Source: Filosporella fistucella (lineage: Eukaryota > Ascomycota > Leotiomycetes > Helotiales). Taken from it: a stretch of 64,000 nucleotides of DNA. The first letter of the stretch is position 1. Every line of letters begins with the position of its first letter. Location of the stretch: the NCBI GenBank assembly GCA_030077755.1, contig JAQJZZ010000011.1:1922001-1986000 (forward strand), written 5' to 3'. The position numbers and the translations under genes are program-made. This document shows, piece after piece, positions 50,346 to 60,762 of this stretch. The notes beneath the pieces were generated by a model. It made no database searches and was not told the DNA's origin. It worked only from the letters and a program-made list of their open reading frames with translations.

Positions 50346-51558
50346 CTGCTTTAATAAGGCCATTCTGCTTCCTTTTATATTCATCTAAGCTATCAATTAA
50401 TTATAATGGTTCTTTCTACCCCACTTGAGATTATAATATATGTCCCTACGCCTAATACGCCTATGCATATGGCTTCTAGAGACGATTGGCTACGTATTTA
50501 GACTCTTTACTACAATGTAGGGTGGTTTATTAACGATATAAGGCTTTTATTTCCTCGAATACTAATAAGGCAAATCACGTACGCTCTTGATAATCGCCCT
50601 TGATAACCGCCCTATCCCTTAAAAGCATAATTGGGGCCGGCATAGCACGCTCAATACGCATTTTAGGAAGCAGCTTATACGATGGGTCTCGTAGAATGCA
50701 TTGTTCGATCTGTGCTATGGGCAGAGCTCCTTGCTTAGGTCTATTACAATTGCGTTACGAGATCTGTAAGAGCTGCTTCTAAGAAGGAGGGCTATTGCTG
50801 TGTAATTAATAGACGCAAGCCACCGATCTCTCCTGCTAATTAAGCTAAGCGCTTAGAGTGGGTAGAGGCACATAAGAATTGGACTAAAGCTATGTGAGAT
50901 TTAGTGTTCTGGATAAACGAGACCTGAGTAATGCCTGGCTTTTATAGGAGGCAATGGTGTGCACACAAAATCAAGGTATTTGGGTTATTTCACCCGGATT
51001 GCGTATCACATAAATAGCAGAGGAAAATCGGCTAGATGTTCTGGGATATTATGCTTGCTCTCTAGTTCCTAGCTAACTCGTGCGTAGGTGGCATAGGCAG
51101 CATATTTGGCAAAGGCCCGGGCATATTCTGGGAGAAGTAGTGGGGGAGCATAAACACTAAGTCGTATTGCGAGCATACGATTCTAGAGGTAATTGGCTAT
51201 TTTTGAAGCTACCTAGGGCTTTTATATTAGCAGGATAGCGGTCCTGGCTATAGAGCAGCTGCTTTATTAGCCTTGTTAGCTAGATACGGTATTTTGCCTA
51301 TCTTTTGGCTTCCCTTCTCGCCGGATATATTATCTATCGAGGTTATTTGGAATAGGATAAAGGATATCTTAGCTACCCTAGATCCAAAACTCTATAGGAA
51401 TAATAAAAGGCTAAGGATAGCTATATAGGAGGCTTGGGATTCTATTATAGACGCAGAGATCCGGGATATAATCCATACGATGCCACAAAAATGCAAATAG
51501 AGTGGTAGAATAGCTTTCAATGACCTATTGTGGCAAAATGGTCCCATATTAAAAGCAG
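50346..51558 (+). mobile_element. Decayed Tc1/mariner-family transposon with RIP-like mutations
   Basis: The plus frame from about 50898 retains transposase pieces with stops between them. The first is WINET, corresponding to the W-x-DET catalytic motif with Asp changed to Asn. Next are QDSGPG (second catalytic Asp), LLARYGILPIFWLPFSPD, and IEVIWNRIKDILATLDPKLY (third acidic residue), then EAWDSIIDAEIRDIIHTMP. These match the C-terminal half of fungal Tc1 transposases. A stop inside it (ATA TAG GAG) is where family members have CAG, so one C-to-T change explains it. Imperfect inverted ends are CTGCTTTAATAAGG at 50346 and, reversed, CTGCTTTTAATATGGG at 51558. No intact transposase remains. The N-terminal part is not readable. 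Sequence from 51559 to 51914 has no gene. Confidence 0.75.
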
Positions 51559-51914
51559 CGTGAGGGTGGCAATTTACAAAGAATGTGCCCTGTACGTTGT
51601 AGCTCTAGAGAAGTCAAAACAGTTCTAGTTCATATCGATTGAAAGCGACATTCTGAGCTTTGATGGTTTTTGCACACACTAAATAAGGGTATCATAGATC
51701 GTGTATCATTATTATATGTTTTACACTTCTGAAATGTTGTGGCACAGTTTATATCAGCCAATTCCAGTTGTTCAAGTTTGGCGTCCGTAGCAGTGTCCAT
51801 TATTATCCTCTAGCACAGCGTGTTAACTGCCTACCTAACAGCATGCTTTTTCTCTTTCCACTGTGTCACTATAGTTGCTGTCAGTATCTCAACCCCCCTT
51901 GTTGTGATTTGTTC

Positions 51915-52635
51915 TTACCTGCGATATTTCGAACGAAGCGTGTCTCGAGTGAACAAAGCAAATCCGACGACAGCGCCAATTATAATTGACATTATGACAT
52001 AACCTGCAATAGTGTTAAGTTTTTGCGATGCGATCATTCCGGAAGTCGAAGTTGATAGAAAGCTTACCATTGCTATACATGAACAGAAGCATAATGCAAT
52101 AGGAAATCGAAAATTGCGCTCCTTGGATCAAACCCCGTAGGATTTGTTGTATTATGATACCCATGGTGCTTCGTTTAGACCGTTCATCTGGCAATTGATC
52201 GTCTCTTTCGTGGTCAAGAAGCTTCTCCTCTAATCCCTCTGGTGAAGTATATCCTATGTCTTCCACAAACTGAGACCTTGCTTTCAAATGGGCATCGAAT
52301 TCTCTTTGGAATCGGCGTAAGCCTTCGAGGGAGATGACTAGAAGGAATGAACCAAGACATGTCAGGATGAAAACGAAGTTTGTTCGGATATGGAAAGAGG
52401 AGAACAAGAAGCAAGAGTCTATGGTAGTCCAGTTCAGAAGCATCTGTGTAGGTCAGTGATGTTGCTCAGTTCATGTAACTTGCGCCATGTGTGCAAATGT
52501 ATTAAGACAAGGACCTCTTACGGAAAGCTTACAGGTTCCATCTCCTCCCATAGCCATGGACATGCTTGGAACAGGGGTGCTGCTCGCCATGACTACAGAA
52601 GATACGATCGACGGAATAGACATGTTCATATCCAT
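51915..52635 (-). CDS. Ctr-type high-affinity copper transporter
   Basis: Three exons on minus (52522-52635, 52068-52443, 51915-52003) give 192 aa. The N-terminus is Met-rich (MDMNMS and PSMSMAMGG), as in outward-facing copper-collecting ends. Membrane segment 1 is in TNFVFILTCLGSFLLVISLE. After a cytosolic loop of about 60 residues, segment 2 carries the MxxxM copper-pore motif in YCIMLLFMYSNG. Segment 3 has GAVVG (GxxxG packing) in IIIGAVVGFALF. MLLNWTTIDSCFLF before segment 1 is typical for fungal Ctr proteins. It should form trimers that import Cu(I). The third exon adds segment 3 and ends TLRSKYRR before TAA. It diverges from a membrane-protein gene and lies near a copper-fist regulator. 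Confidence 0.93.
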
Positions 52636-53395
52636 ATTGGCAAACACAAAGTGGGTTTGATTTGGAGCTACTTTTTGTCCCTCAGAGATATGTTGGATAT
52701 AGGGAGTCTTAGGTAGGCCGAAGTCTGACCAAAGTTACTCCTCAATTCTTTCTAAAACTTGGGACGAGGAAAGATTTAAGTCCGTTGCAATCAGAGACGA
52801 GTCATGAGCTAGTTTGGCGTGTGAATGACGAAGTTAGAATCGTGACATGAAGACCTCAAACGCGCTCAAATGAACGCGAACCTGGGGTGCCATCTCCATT
52901 CCAAGACCAGACCAGACCAAGCGGCCGATGCTGCTCCACCTCCAGCGTAAGGAGTCTCCCTAAAATTAGCATATATTTGCATAAGTGCTGAGCACCTAGC
53001 ACGACAGGCACCTATTCAATGTTTATCTACATTTCGGACGGACTTTCATTACTATTTAAGGTGGATGAGATGAGGGGTTTTTGACTGGAGCCAATCACGT
53101 GGACAAGGTTTTTTTGGAAACTGCTCAAACACTCTCCAATGAATCTCCACAACAACTTATATGGTTTGTTATGAGGGAAAAAAGATTTTGTGCATGGCAA
53201 CGATAGTGTGGGTTGAGAATCGCGTTGTGAAATTAAAAAGAGTCTTTGTCAACTTCAAAATCATGAGACTATGATCTCAGTTTTCAACACCTGATTCCTG
53301 GAACGGCAGTTCGAGTACTCAGGAATTGTATCTCATCTTATAAAGAATTGCAATACTTTCTCAATTCTTTTCAGCTTATTCTCAAAGTGTTTATC
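52636..53395. promoter_or_regulatory. Bidirectional promoter Ctr / four-helix membrane protein
   Basis: The 760-bp region drives both genes outward. A palindrome GTGCTGAGCAC lies at 52985-52995, and CCAGCGTAAGG (reverse complement CCTTACGCTGG) near 52945. Both contain the GCTG core used by copper-fist factors of the Cuf1 type, but neither is a full match to the published consensus. TTGCAATACTTT near 53347 precedes the right-hand start. Confidence 0.45.
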
Positions 53396-54277
53396 ATGGC
53401 GAAAACGAAGTCCATAACCTATTTACTGGTCACGCTGGCTGAGGGCACTCTGATCGCAACGAATATCTACCTGTTCTCATACGGATATCCCGATTCCACG
53501 AGGTTATCGCTCTGGGAAGAGGGTGGAAAACAATTGTTTAATTCGAATCCAAAAAATCGTATCTACTTCTATGCTAATTACAAGCTTCCTCCAGATATTC
53601 CATATATCTGGTCTCGCACGTGTGTTAAACCCATATTAGCCTTCGCTCCACATCCCATCACTTACTTGTTTCTCAGTTTCTCGGATTTCAACCTTGCAAT
53701 TACCATCCTTAGTTTCTGGTGTTTTATTGCCAAATTTATTCTGAGATGCTGTGGAGCTTTCAATAAGTGGATTGAGCTGTATTTGCAGTTCTGTGTTGTC
53801 CCGTTCTGGATCGTCTGTCTTGTTGGTCAACAATCCTCTGATATTTCAGATCCAGAGCATTCAAGTCAGTTTCCGTGGTACCTCACCCACAGTAAGATTT
53901 TCTCCATGCAATGCTCTAAGTCACTGATAAACTTGTGACCGAGTGACTTCCACCAGCATAATTTCAAGACTTCTAATTTGCGTAGGCTGTTCCGTAGCAG
54001 ATGAGAGCGTCGTTCCAGTGTGTAAAGTAGCTCAATCTTGCTTCACTTTAACAATCATCACCTTGTAAGTGATACTCTGAAAGTGTGCGACCAAAGCTCA
54101 TGACTTTACAGACTCTTTTATATAGCATATGTCTGGAGAACTCTGGCAACGCTGACTGTGCCTCTGGTTCAGGACAATCGAGGATGTCAATCTGAGGTGG
54201 AGTACACCGAAGCTTCATGTATTGTAGAGGAAGTCACCGAGAACATGCTTCTGCCAGGTTCATGGGAGGAGGTATAG
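53396..54277 (+). CDS. Four-helix fungal membrane protein, function unknown
   Basis: Exons 53396-53891, 53986-54064 and 54112-54277 give 246 aa. A further in-frame 57-nt intron at 53620-53676 (gtgtgt...cttac...ctcag) would shorten this to 227 aa and makes WSRTFSDFNLAITILSFW, which looks more natural. Four hydrophobic spans are seen: ITYLLVTLAEGTLIATNIYL, NLAITILSFWCFIAKFIL, WIELYLQFCVVPFWIVCLV, and FTLTIITLLFYIAYVW. Between spans 1 and 2 is a loop with YGYPDSTRLSLWEEGGK and RIYFYANYK. The C-terminus is acidic. I know similar four-span proteins only as uncharacterised fungal hypotheticals. Its place between a copper transporter and a copper-fist factor suggests, but does not show, a copper-linked job. 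The start ATG at 53396 was chosen over one at 53348. Confidence 0.75.
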
Positions 54278-54986
54278 AGAATTGATGTGTTGCTGTACAG
54301 ACGAAACCTCCAACATAGTAAGATTCATGATAATTCTCCAGGCACATTAGCACTGTGTCCTAGATGACATATTCTTGAAACTTTGATGCAGTTCTCTCGT
54401 GCGTTTTCTACTGTAGTGAAATTGATGTTGGTTGGTAGGCAGATTATTGCATTAACGAGGACACATTACAAGAGCTCTCGGAAAACGTCGTAATTTATCT
54501 ATTAATCAACAATTTTTGCAGCTTGTATGGGTCTGGATGAGTGGAGGACATCGTCTAGTGTCAGCTGCGGCGTCAAGGCCATCTGTACGTTATGGGGCAT
54601 GGTCCCCGTATGTGTTGGAAACCCGCTCAAACCAGCGCAAATGAGCCGTCAGCGTCCAGACGATCACGTTGCTGCACTGAATATATTCCCAAATTGAGTA
54701 ACACGAGCAAGATAAATGTGAATAAAACTTGCTCATATCCCTTGGCATCCGATCTTCAGACATTTTCGAGAGTAATGATTGGGCTTTGATGTCGACAGCG
54801 TCGAGAAGCTGCTTTCTAATGCAGTTTTGGACTCTCAAATCTTATACTAGGAACCCCTTAAAAGTAGTGGCAGTTTGGCATATCATGAGTGCGTGTAATG
54901 CAATAACAGAATAAAAACGAGGAGCTGCACCGAGCTAAGGGCAAAACCCCCTATTAATTCACTGCAAGATCGATCCAGTGTTTAAA
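54278..54986. other. Intergenic region before the copper-fist gene
   Basis: No supported gene. A minus-strand frame of 82 codons (54590-54838) ending HLRWFERVSNTYGDHAP looks somewhat protein-like but has no partner exons I can find. The last 100 bp are the promoter or leader of the next gene. Confidence 0.4.
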
Positions 54987-55802
54987 ATGCCTTTGATAAA
55001 TGGGTGCAAATACTCATGGTATGAAATCTGCTCCTTCTGTTGCTAGTTCCTGACGCTCTCATCATACTGACCCGACAAAGTGAGCCATGCGTTCGTGGAC
55101 ACAGAGCCACATCCTGTGCACATACGGACAGAATTTTGATCGAAGTCCGTAAGCCAGGGCGGCCCCTTGAAACCTGCGGTCACAATTTGAGCACTTGCAA
55201 ATGTGGAAGGCTAGCAGAATTATTTGCTGTCGAAGACTGTGAGCTCCTTAAATTTGGCGAGACTACATATGCTGATAACATATTTCGTACAACAACCTGC
55301 TGAAGACACTCGCAATGCTCAATTCGTGTTGACGACGCCGCCAATCACCTCAACAGCTCTGTCACAGACTAGTGCGAGAATAAGGAATAAATCAAGAGTC
55401 AGTAAGAAGCAGAAGAAAAGGTCGGATCCCGTATCCTTGACACCAACGAATAGGCCGATCCATGAGACATCATCGATGAGTGAGAGAAGTGATCAGCAAG
55501 AAATGGACCACAGTCTGTCACCAAGAAACTTCTCTGATGCAAATCTGGCGACGCCAATATATAACAAGAATGTATTCACATCACCTCCATCCTCAACATC
55601 TCAGATTGGCCAACTATCGAGCATGGACTTTCGAAGGCTACCAAGTATGACTCCAGCTGGGCCACAAATCTCTTATTCAATACGGGAGCATCTACACTTC
55701 GATTCCGGTTACTCAAGCGGGATTGAGAACATAACGACACAGAACCTTCATCAGCAAAATACAGGTCGATGCGCAAGACCTCCACAACTCAACTCCTCCT
55801 AA
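54987..55802 (+). CDS. Copper-fist transcription factor (Mac1/Cuf1/Ace1 family), short
   Basis: Three exons (54987-55018, 55081-55238, 55306-55802) give 228 aa. Residues 1-40 form the copper-fist domain: MPLINGCKYSCEPCVRGHRATSCAHTDR, shown in parts as KYSCEPCVRGHRATSC and AHTDR, with the Cys-x2-Cys-x8-Cys-x-His zinc site. It is followed by the DNA minor-groove arm RKPGRP and then CGHNLSTCKCGRL. The rest is polar, with a basic patch (KSRVSKKQKKRS) and Ser/Thr/Pro-rich sequence. Family members sense copper and switch on uptake genes such as CTR or detoxification genes. The C-terminal cysteine clusters used for copper sensing in Mac1/Grisea are absent; only one late Cys is seen. In the +1 frame another open stretch runs to about 55950, so a frameshift may have shortened the gene. 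Confidence 0.88.
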
Positions 55803-56708
55803 TATGTCATTACATCGCAAGACTCGATATGGAGGAACATACAACACTAGCATGAACCGTGCAGCTTACTTGACAAATCGGGGGCTTGCGAGCTGGGAAA
55901 TGGGGTATGGAAAGTCTCCCGAAGAGAGGCCCTGTCGAGGAAGTTTGTGAGGCCCGATCTCCTCAATTTATACGATATCGGAATATGTATACATTTGCAG
56001 AGTCATAGACGATCGAAAAACGCGAACGGCTGTAATTGCAAAACTGTTACTGCATGACCGAAATATCAGCCTACCGGCGGAAAAGATGTGGTTCGAGATT
56101 AGCTGTTTGGGGATCAGATTTGCACTGTTTGGAAGTCCATCCACTCGACCAATCGGCGAGGCAAGTTTCCCTTACAAGCTGACTCAGACACCCTTCTGGC
56201 GCATATCATTGCGAAATTTAGCCCTATGTAGCCCTGGCCTTAGCAAAGGAATGAATACCTTAGCAAACAATGCATCTGTGATTGAGCCTCCAAGTCTTCT
56301 CGTAGAGAGGAACTCTAAAGCAACGACATTTACCTTTTGTCCATAGCTTCGAGATTTGATCTAGCCTTGGGATTATGTCCGCTCTATTGGTTGTAGCTAG
56401 TAAGAGATGTACCCAGATCTCTTGGTTTCATGGAGAAAGATGTCGCCAGTGTTTTTGAAAGATATGACTGCAACGCCAAGTAAGACAAATCTGGATTGAT
56501 CTTTTTAAGCACTCATTTTATAAGGATGATAGTGGACTATTGCTTTTCGTTTTGTCTGCAAATTGATACAGCATACCAATTGCGAACCCTTAACCATCTG
56601 AACCATCAATTGATATGTCCAAATACCTAAGAGCTGTAGTAACAATCCGAGACGCTTGAAGAACTGATCAGGGAACCACCGTCTTTGCGTACCTCTAAAC
56701 CAGCAATT
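55803..56708. other. Downstream region with an unassigned open frame
   Basis: On plus, 55951-56346 stays open for 131 codons, with an internal ATG at 56086. It reads KTRTAVIAKLLLHDRN, then WFEISCLGIRFALFG and TPFWRISLRNLALCS. This looks like coding sequence or a gene remnant, but I cannot name a family or find joined exons. A pseudogene fragment of a regulatory protein is one guess. The rest of the region is non-coding. Confidence 0.35.
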
Positions 56709-57565
56709 CTAAGCAACCTCTTCGATTTTGGAAGTAGGCTTAGCCTCAGACTTGCTAGAAGTCGCAGCCTCTTCCTCATCGTCGCCCTCAAGCTCTGGCA
56801 TATCGTCATCTTCATCATCATCGTCCTCGCCCTCCTCGTCACCAGCTCCCATGCCACCACCAAGCTTGGAGAAGTCGATGCCGCCAAAGTCTCCACCTCC
56901 ACCCATCATGTTACCCATGTCACCCATTCCTGGCATTCCACCCATTCCCCCCATGTTTGCTTCATCATGTTAGTTAAGGTGGCTTGATACAGGAGTACAG
57001 CCTACACTTACCAAGGTCATCTTCAGGAGCCTCATCTTGCTCATCCTCGTCAACCCACTTGTCGAAGTCGGTCTTCAGGAAATGGACTTTCTTCGCGTCT
57101 TTTAGCAGTCTTGGCCAGAATTCCTCTTTGAGCTCCTTCTTTCTCAAGACCATTTGGACGTTCTTGGCAGTGTGGTTGATCTTGGTCTCCTTTTCGTCGA
57201 TCTCGCCGTAAAATTCAAGCTCGACATGGTAATCTCTCTTAAGAGAATCGGAGTGGCCAGAGAATGTAAGTGATTGAGACTTGATGTCGAGCTTCAGGTT
57301 TTTCGGTTGCACATCAGGCACCGTAATGGTCAGGTAGATGAAATTCTTCGCAGCGTCGGTCTTGCTGGATCGTTGAGCCCAAAGGACTATCGCATAGATT
57401 AGCTACATCTGTATGCAGGTGCTCCCAAAGAGTCTTCCGGGGAAGTAGAGACATTGGTGTTGGAGTTTGCTTCTTCTGCGATAGGCTGAAGCCGCCCCGA
57501 GCTGAAGCTCCAACACAATAAAGAGATGCCCAAAGCTTACCTTCTGGAGTCATGGCGGCAGACAT
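56709..57565 (-). CDS. SBA1: p23 Hsp90 co-chaperone (Sba1/Wos2)
   Basis: Three exons on minus (57541-57565, 57012-57386, 56709-56959) give 216 aa. The CS domain spans about residues 9-115: VLWAQRSSKTDAAKNFIYLTI, LDIKSQSLTFSGHS, YHVELEFYGEIDEKETK, KKELKEEFWPRLLKD and then FDKWVDEDEQDEAPEDDL. WPRL and KVDFxKW-like motifs identify p23, which binds the closed ATP state of Hsp90 and slows its cycle. The tail is GMGGMPGM-rich, then acidic (EGEDDDDEDDDMPELEGDDEEE), as in fungal p23. The last intron uses the gaag acceptor at 56960, giving ANMGGMGG. Confidence 0.95.
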
Positions 57566-58578
57566 GATTGAGACGGGTGATGAGACAGGTCAAGAGTCGG
57601 CAAGGAAAGATTGCAATACAGTTGACGAGAGTTGTTGAAGGGAAGTAGAGAATTTATTGAGGTATGTAGAATTGGGGTGATGTTGTCGAAGCTGAAGTTT
57701 TGGTGTGCGGAAACAACAGCTGCAGCGCGCAAAATCAATCCGCAAGGCTGCTTTGCGTCTGGGTGGAAGCAGGTCGAAGCTTTACGTTGAAGGCGGTCAA
57801 ACAACCCTGCAAGGCAGGGAGAGAGGCAAATCTGTAGAAGGCGATGGCATGTTGACAACATAGCGATTGTATCGTAAGGAAATTCATATCATTTTTGATT
57901 TCAATTGTTCTATGCTAATGCAATTAAAATCTTCATGCCAAAGCAGGCACCCTTCAGGCAAGGTAGATATGTCTGCTCTCTCATCGTTTTCTGCCCGCTC
58001 GTACTCGTACAGTTTCTCCAGCCTACCTAGTTCCGTAACCCCACCACGTTCTGCGGCTCTTCCGCATTCCGCAACGTCACTTCAGTGCCAGTGCGATTCC
58101 TGTGGCAGGTAAACAGATGGGAGAGTTCTAGCCTTGAAGTTGAAACAACCATACCTTCTTCCCACCGCCAACATCACAAACATACCGTTGAGACCTATAC
58201 GCACTTGAACGATCCCGGATTCGAAGTCATTGCCATCATTTACATCAGAGAATACAACGCGATTTGCTTGTCGGGTCGCCCACGAGTTCGAAATCCCTGC
58301 CCTTGCCCAAACCCAACCACATTTTAATCCTGCGATAATATTTCCTCATCAACCACTTTGGCGACTTGTACCGCAAGTTTGCAGGTCAAATAAGCGTTAT
58401 TGGCAGAAACGCTGGCCTGGAAAGATACAGCATAACACAGCGTCTCTCGAGTCACCCTAGTCAACAGCGAACATCCTTTGACTCAGCTACCTCACTGTGT
58501 TCATACGGATTGTTGGATGGTGGGTACCTGAAAAGAGAAGACTGTACATCTTGGTCTTTGCAGACAAGATAGTTGAAC
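57566..58578. promoter_or_regulatory. Divergent promoter region p23 / VPS24
   Basis: A 1-kb region between outward-facing genes. Frames at 57867-58112, 58085-58327 and 58230-58460 overlap and show no family marks. No gene is called. Confidence 0.45.
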
Positions 58579-59314
58579 ATGGAGACAATCAAAGCCATGT
58601 TTGTCAAGCCTGATCCGGCAGCTCAGGTTTGTTTCACTCTGCCACAATCCGGAACAGCAAAGCTGATAGACACAGGTTCGAAAATGCAATCAGCTCATCC
58701 GTCAGAACACTCGCAAGCTGGACCGTGATATCACAAACATGAAATTGGCAGAAAGCAAGGCCAAGACCCTAATTATCCAAGCCAACCGCCGAGCCCAACG
58801 AAATCCATCTCAAGCCAAGCAGGCCGAGAAAGACATTCGAACCTTTGCTAGAGAACTCATCAGGGCAAGGAAACAGCACAACAGGCTTGTTACCTCAAAG
58901 GCGCAACTGAACAGTGTTTCAATGCAAGTCACCGAAGCATTTGCCGTACGTAAGATTGAAGGAAGCATTCGATCTAGCGTGGGAATTATGAAGGATGTCA
59001 ATAGTCTTGTCCGACTGCCAGAGCTTACGGGTACTATGCGCGAGTTGAGTCAGGAATTAGTCAAAGCTGGGATTATCGAAGAAATGATTGGTGACAGTCT
59101 TCCAGATGAATTGGAAGAAGAAGACGAGGAAGCCGAGTCGGAGGTTGACAAGGTACTGGGTGAAATACTACAAGATAAGATGTCTAAGGTTGGAGCCACG
59201 CCAACGGCTCCTACTCCAGTGCAACAAGAACAGGTGGTTGAAGATGAAGACGAGGAAGATGCAGAAGCGATGCTGGATCAGATGCGCGGCCGATTGGAGG
59301 CGCTCAAGAGCTGA
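58579..59314 (+). CDS. VPS24: ESCRT-III subunit Vps24 (CHMP3)
   Basis: Two exons (58579-58626, 58676-59314) give 228 aa, the usual length. The first exon is METIKAMFVKPDPAAQ. The Snf7-fold begins VRKCNQLIRQNTRKLDRD, with a basic helix 1, then a long helix 2 (ANRRAQRNPSQAKQAEKDIR). The middle has SVSMQVTEAF and KIEGSIRSSVGIMKDVNSLV. The C-terminus is acidic, with EEEDEEAESEVDKVLGEIL and the last helix AEAMLDQMRGRLEALKS, the MIM1-type region that binds Vps4. Vps24 with Vps2 caps Snf7 filaments during multivesicular-body formation. Confidence 0.95.
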
Positions 59315-59746
59315 GATCTTGATCGTGCACTTGGGATTAAATGGAGTTCTGGATGGGACACGTCATGGCGTTACAGGAGACTTTGCGATTGATAATTCGC
59401 TTGAGTTGTACCAGATCTCGAAGGTCTTTAAAGTGACATAACCAACATCGATCAGCCAATGATGTTTAGTGATGTCCTCCAGTATAAAAAATTCCTAGTG
59501 GTCCTAAGATCCGAGCTATCAGTACACCATTCTGTGTAGCAAGAATATCTCAGTTTTGGTTCTATATCTTTGCGCTATTCTAACTCTGGCCTGAGATGGC
59601 ACACCGAATCTCCTATTTGAATGTATAAAATCCTAGAAAATTGCTATCTTATTCGTCTTATCATACCGCATCTTCAATTCATATCGTACAGCTCTTTCCC
59701 TCGCGGAACGTCAATCGAGTTACATATATCAGACACCTCGTCCATT
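59315..59746. other. Intergenic, promoter of the secreted-protein locus
   Basis: No gene. The sequence before 59747 is a plausible leader. Frames near 59621 run through the start without their own features. Confidence 0.4.
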
Positions 59747-60655
59747 ATGCAGATCAAGCACATGATGACTGCAGCGATTGCAGTTGCTATCCTCACTTTC
59801 GTGGCTGGAGGCAATGCTGTGCCGTTGGCATCTAATCAGTGCAAACCTATTTCCGCCCAAAATTCCAACAACAGTCCATTTGTTCACGTCACATTCAATG
59901 GAACTCACCCAGCTAACATTATTGTGTCTTCGACACAGGAAATACTCGAGAATATTGGACAATCACAATGTTACGGCGAGGTTGGGACCTGTAAAATCAA
60001 GCTTAGTATTCCTACGGGTTTTAACGACGATATGATACCTATGGAAGATGTGGGAAATCACAAAGTTCAAGATTATATATAATCTTACTTGAAGGATCTT
60101 GTTGAGGACGATATCCATCCCCAGAGACATCACGACTGGCGTATGCTACTCCCCTCCGACTCGAGTTCGAATTCGGAATCGTCATCTACTCCCACAGCTA
60201 AGAAAATTCCCACTCTCGAACTCCCATTCCGCTTTGGCCATGGGCCCGTCGTTCCAGGCAAAGGATCACGCTACCTTAACTAGACTAGAACCGCTCTACT
60301 CACAGGGGCAGTTCCTTTGGACTATCCAGGTGCATTTGGACTTGGACCTGTGATTTCTCAGGCGATAGACACAATCGACTCGGGTAAGGTTCATGATTGA
60401 TGGCATGGCACCCTTCTTTATGTGGTATTGGGGAAGCCAATTCCTGGTTTTGATTCGAAGCATCAAGGCGCCGATCGAATCCGGGTTGCTCGAGCACGTA
60501 TCGCCAGTGTTAGGCGGGAGAATGCAGCGTGTTTTGAAGGCATCGATTTGATTGCATCATGTATTATTGTGGGTTATTTACAGAGCGGCTCCGGAGAACA
60601 AATTCCCTTGGACGGGTCAGAATATACGACAAATATACTAATCTCATTTCCGTAA
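59747..60655 (+). pseudogene. Secreted-protein gene interrupted by three in-frame stops
   Basis: One reading frame of about 303 codons runs from ATG 59747 to TAA 60655. It is interrupted by TAA at 60080, TAG at 60281 and TGA at 60398. The N-terminus is a clear signal peptide (MTAAIAVAILTFVAGGNAVPLA). The first part alone gives 111 aa with three cysteines. Later parts read DDIHPQRHHDWRMLLPSDSS, LELPFRFGHGPVVPGKGS, DYPGAFGLGPVISQAIDT and RIRVARARIASVRRENAACF. Only three stops in 303 codons means the frame was coding. Each stop is one C-to-T step from a sense codon (CAA, CAG, CGA). Alternatively, in-frame introns remove them: 60050-60094 could be one, and gtaagg at 60384 is a good donor. I could not build a complete spliced model. 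The family is not recognised. Confidence 0.5.
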
Positions 60656-60762
60656 TATAGAAGTGCCATAATGTTCCGGTGAAAGCGATTCATAATCATT
60701 AGTATAGAAACACAGATAATTCGCAAGTAACGATTCTAATTTTCTATCCGAAATGGATATCG

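Noticed and set aside
54590..54838. 82-codon minus frame with helical look (HLRWFERVSN)
   Set aside because: No joined exons could be found and the family is unknown; left as a note only.
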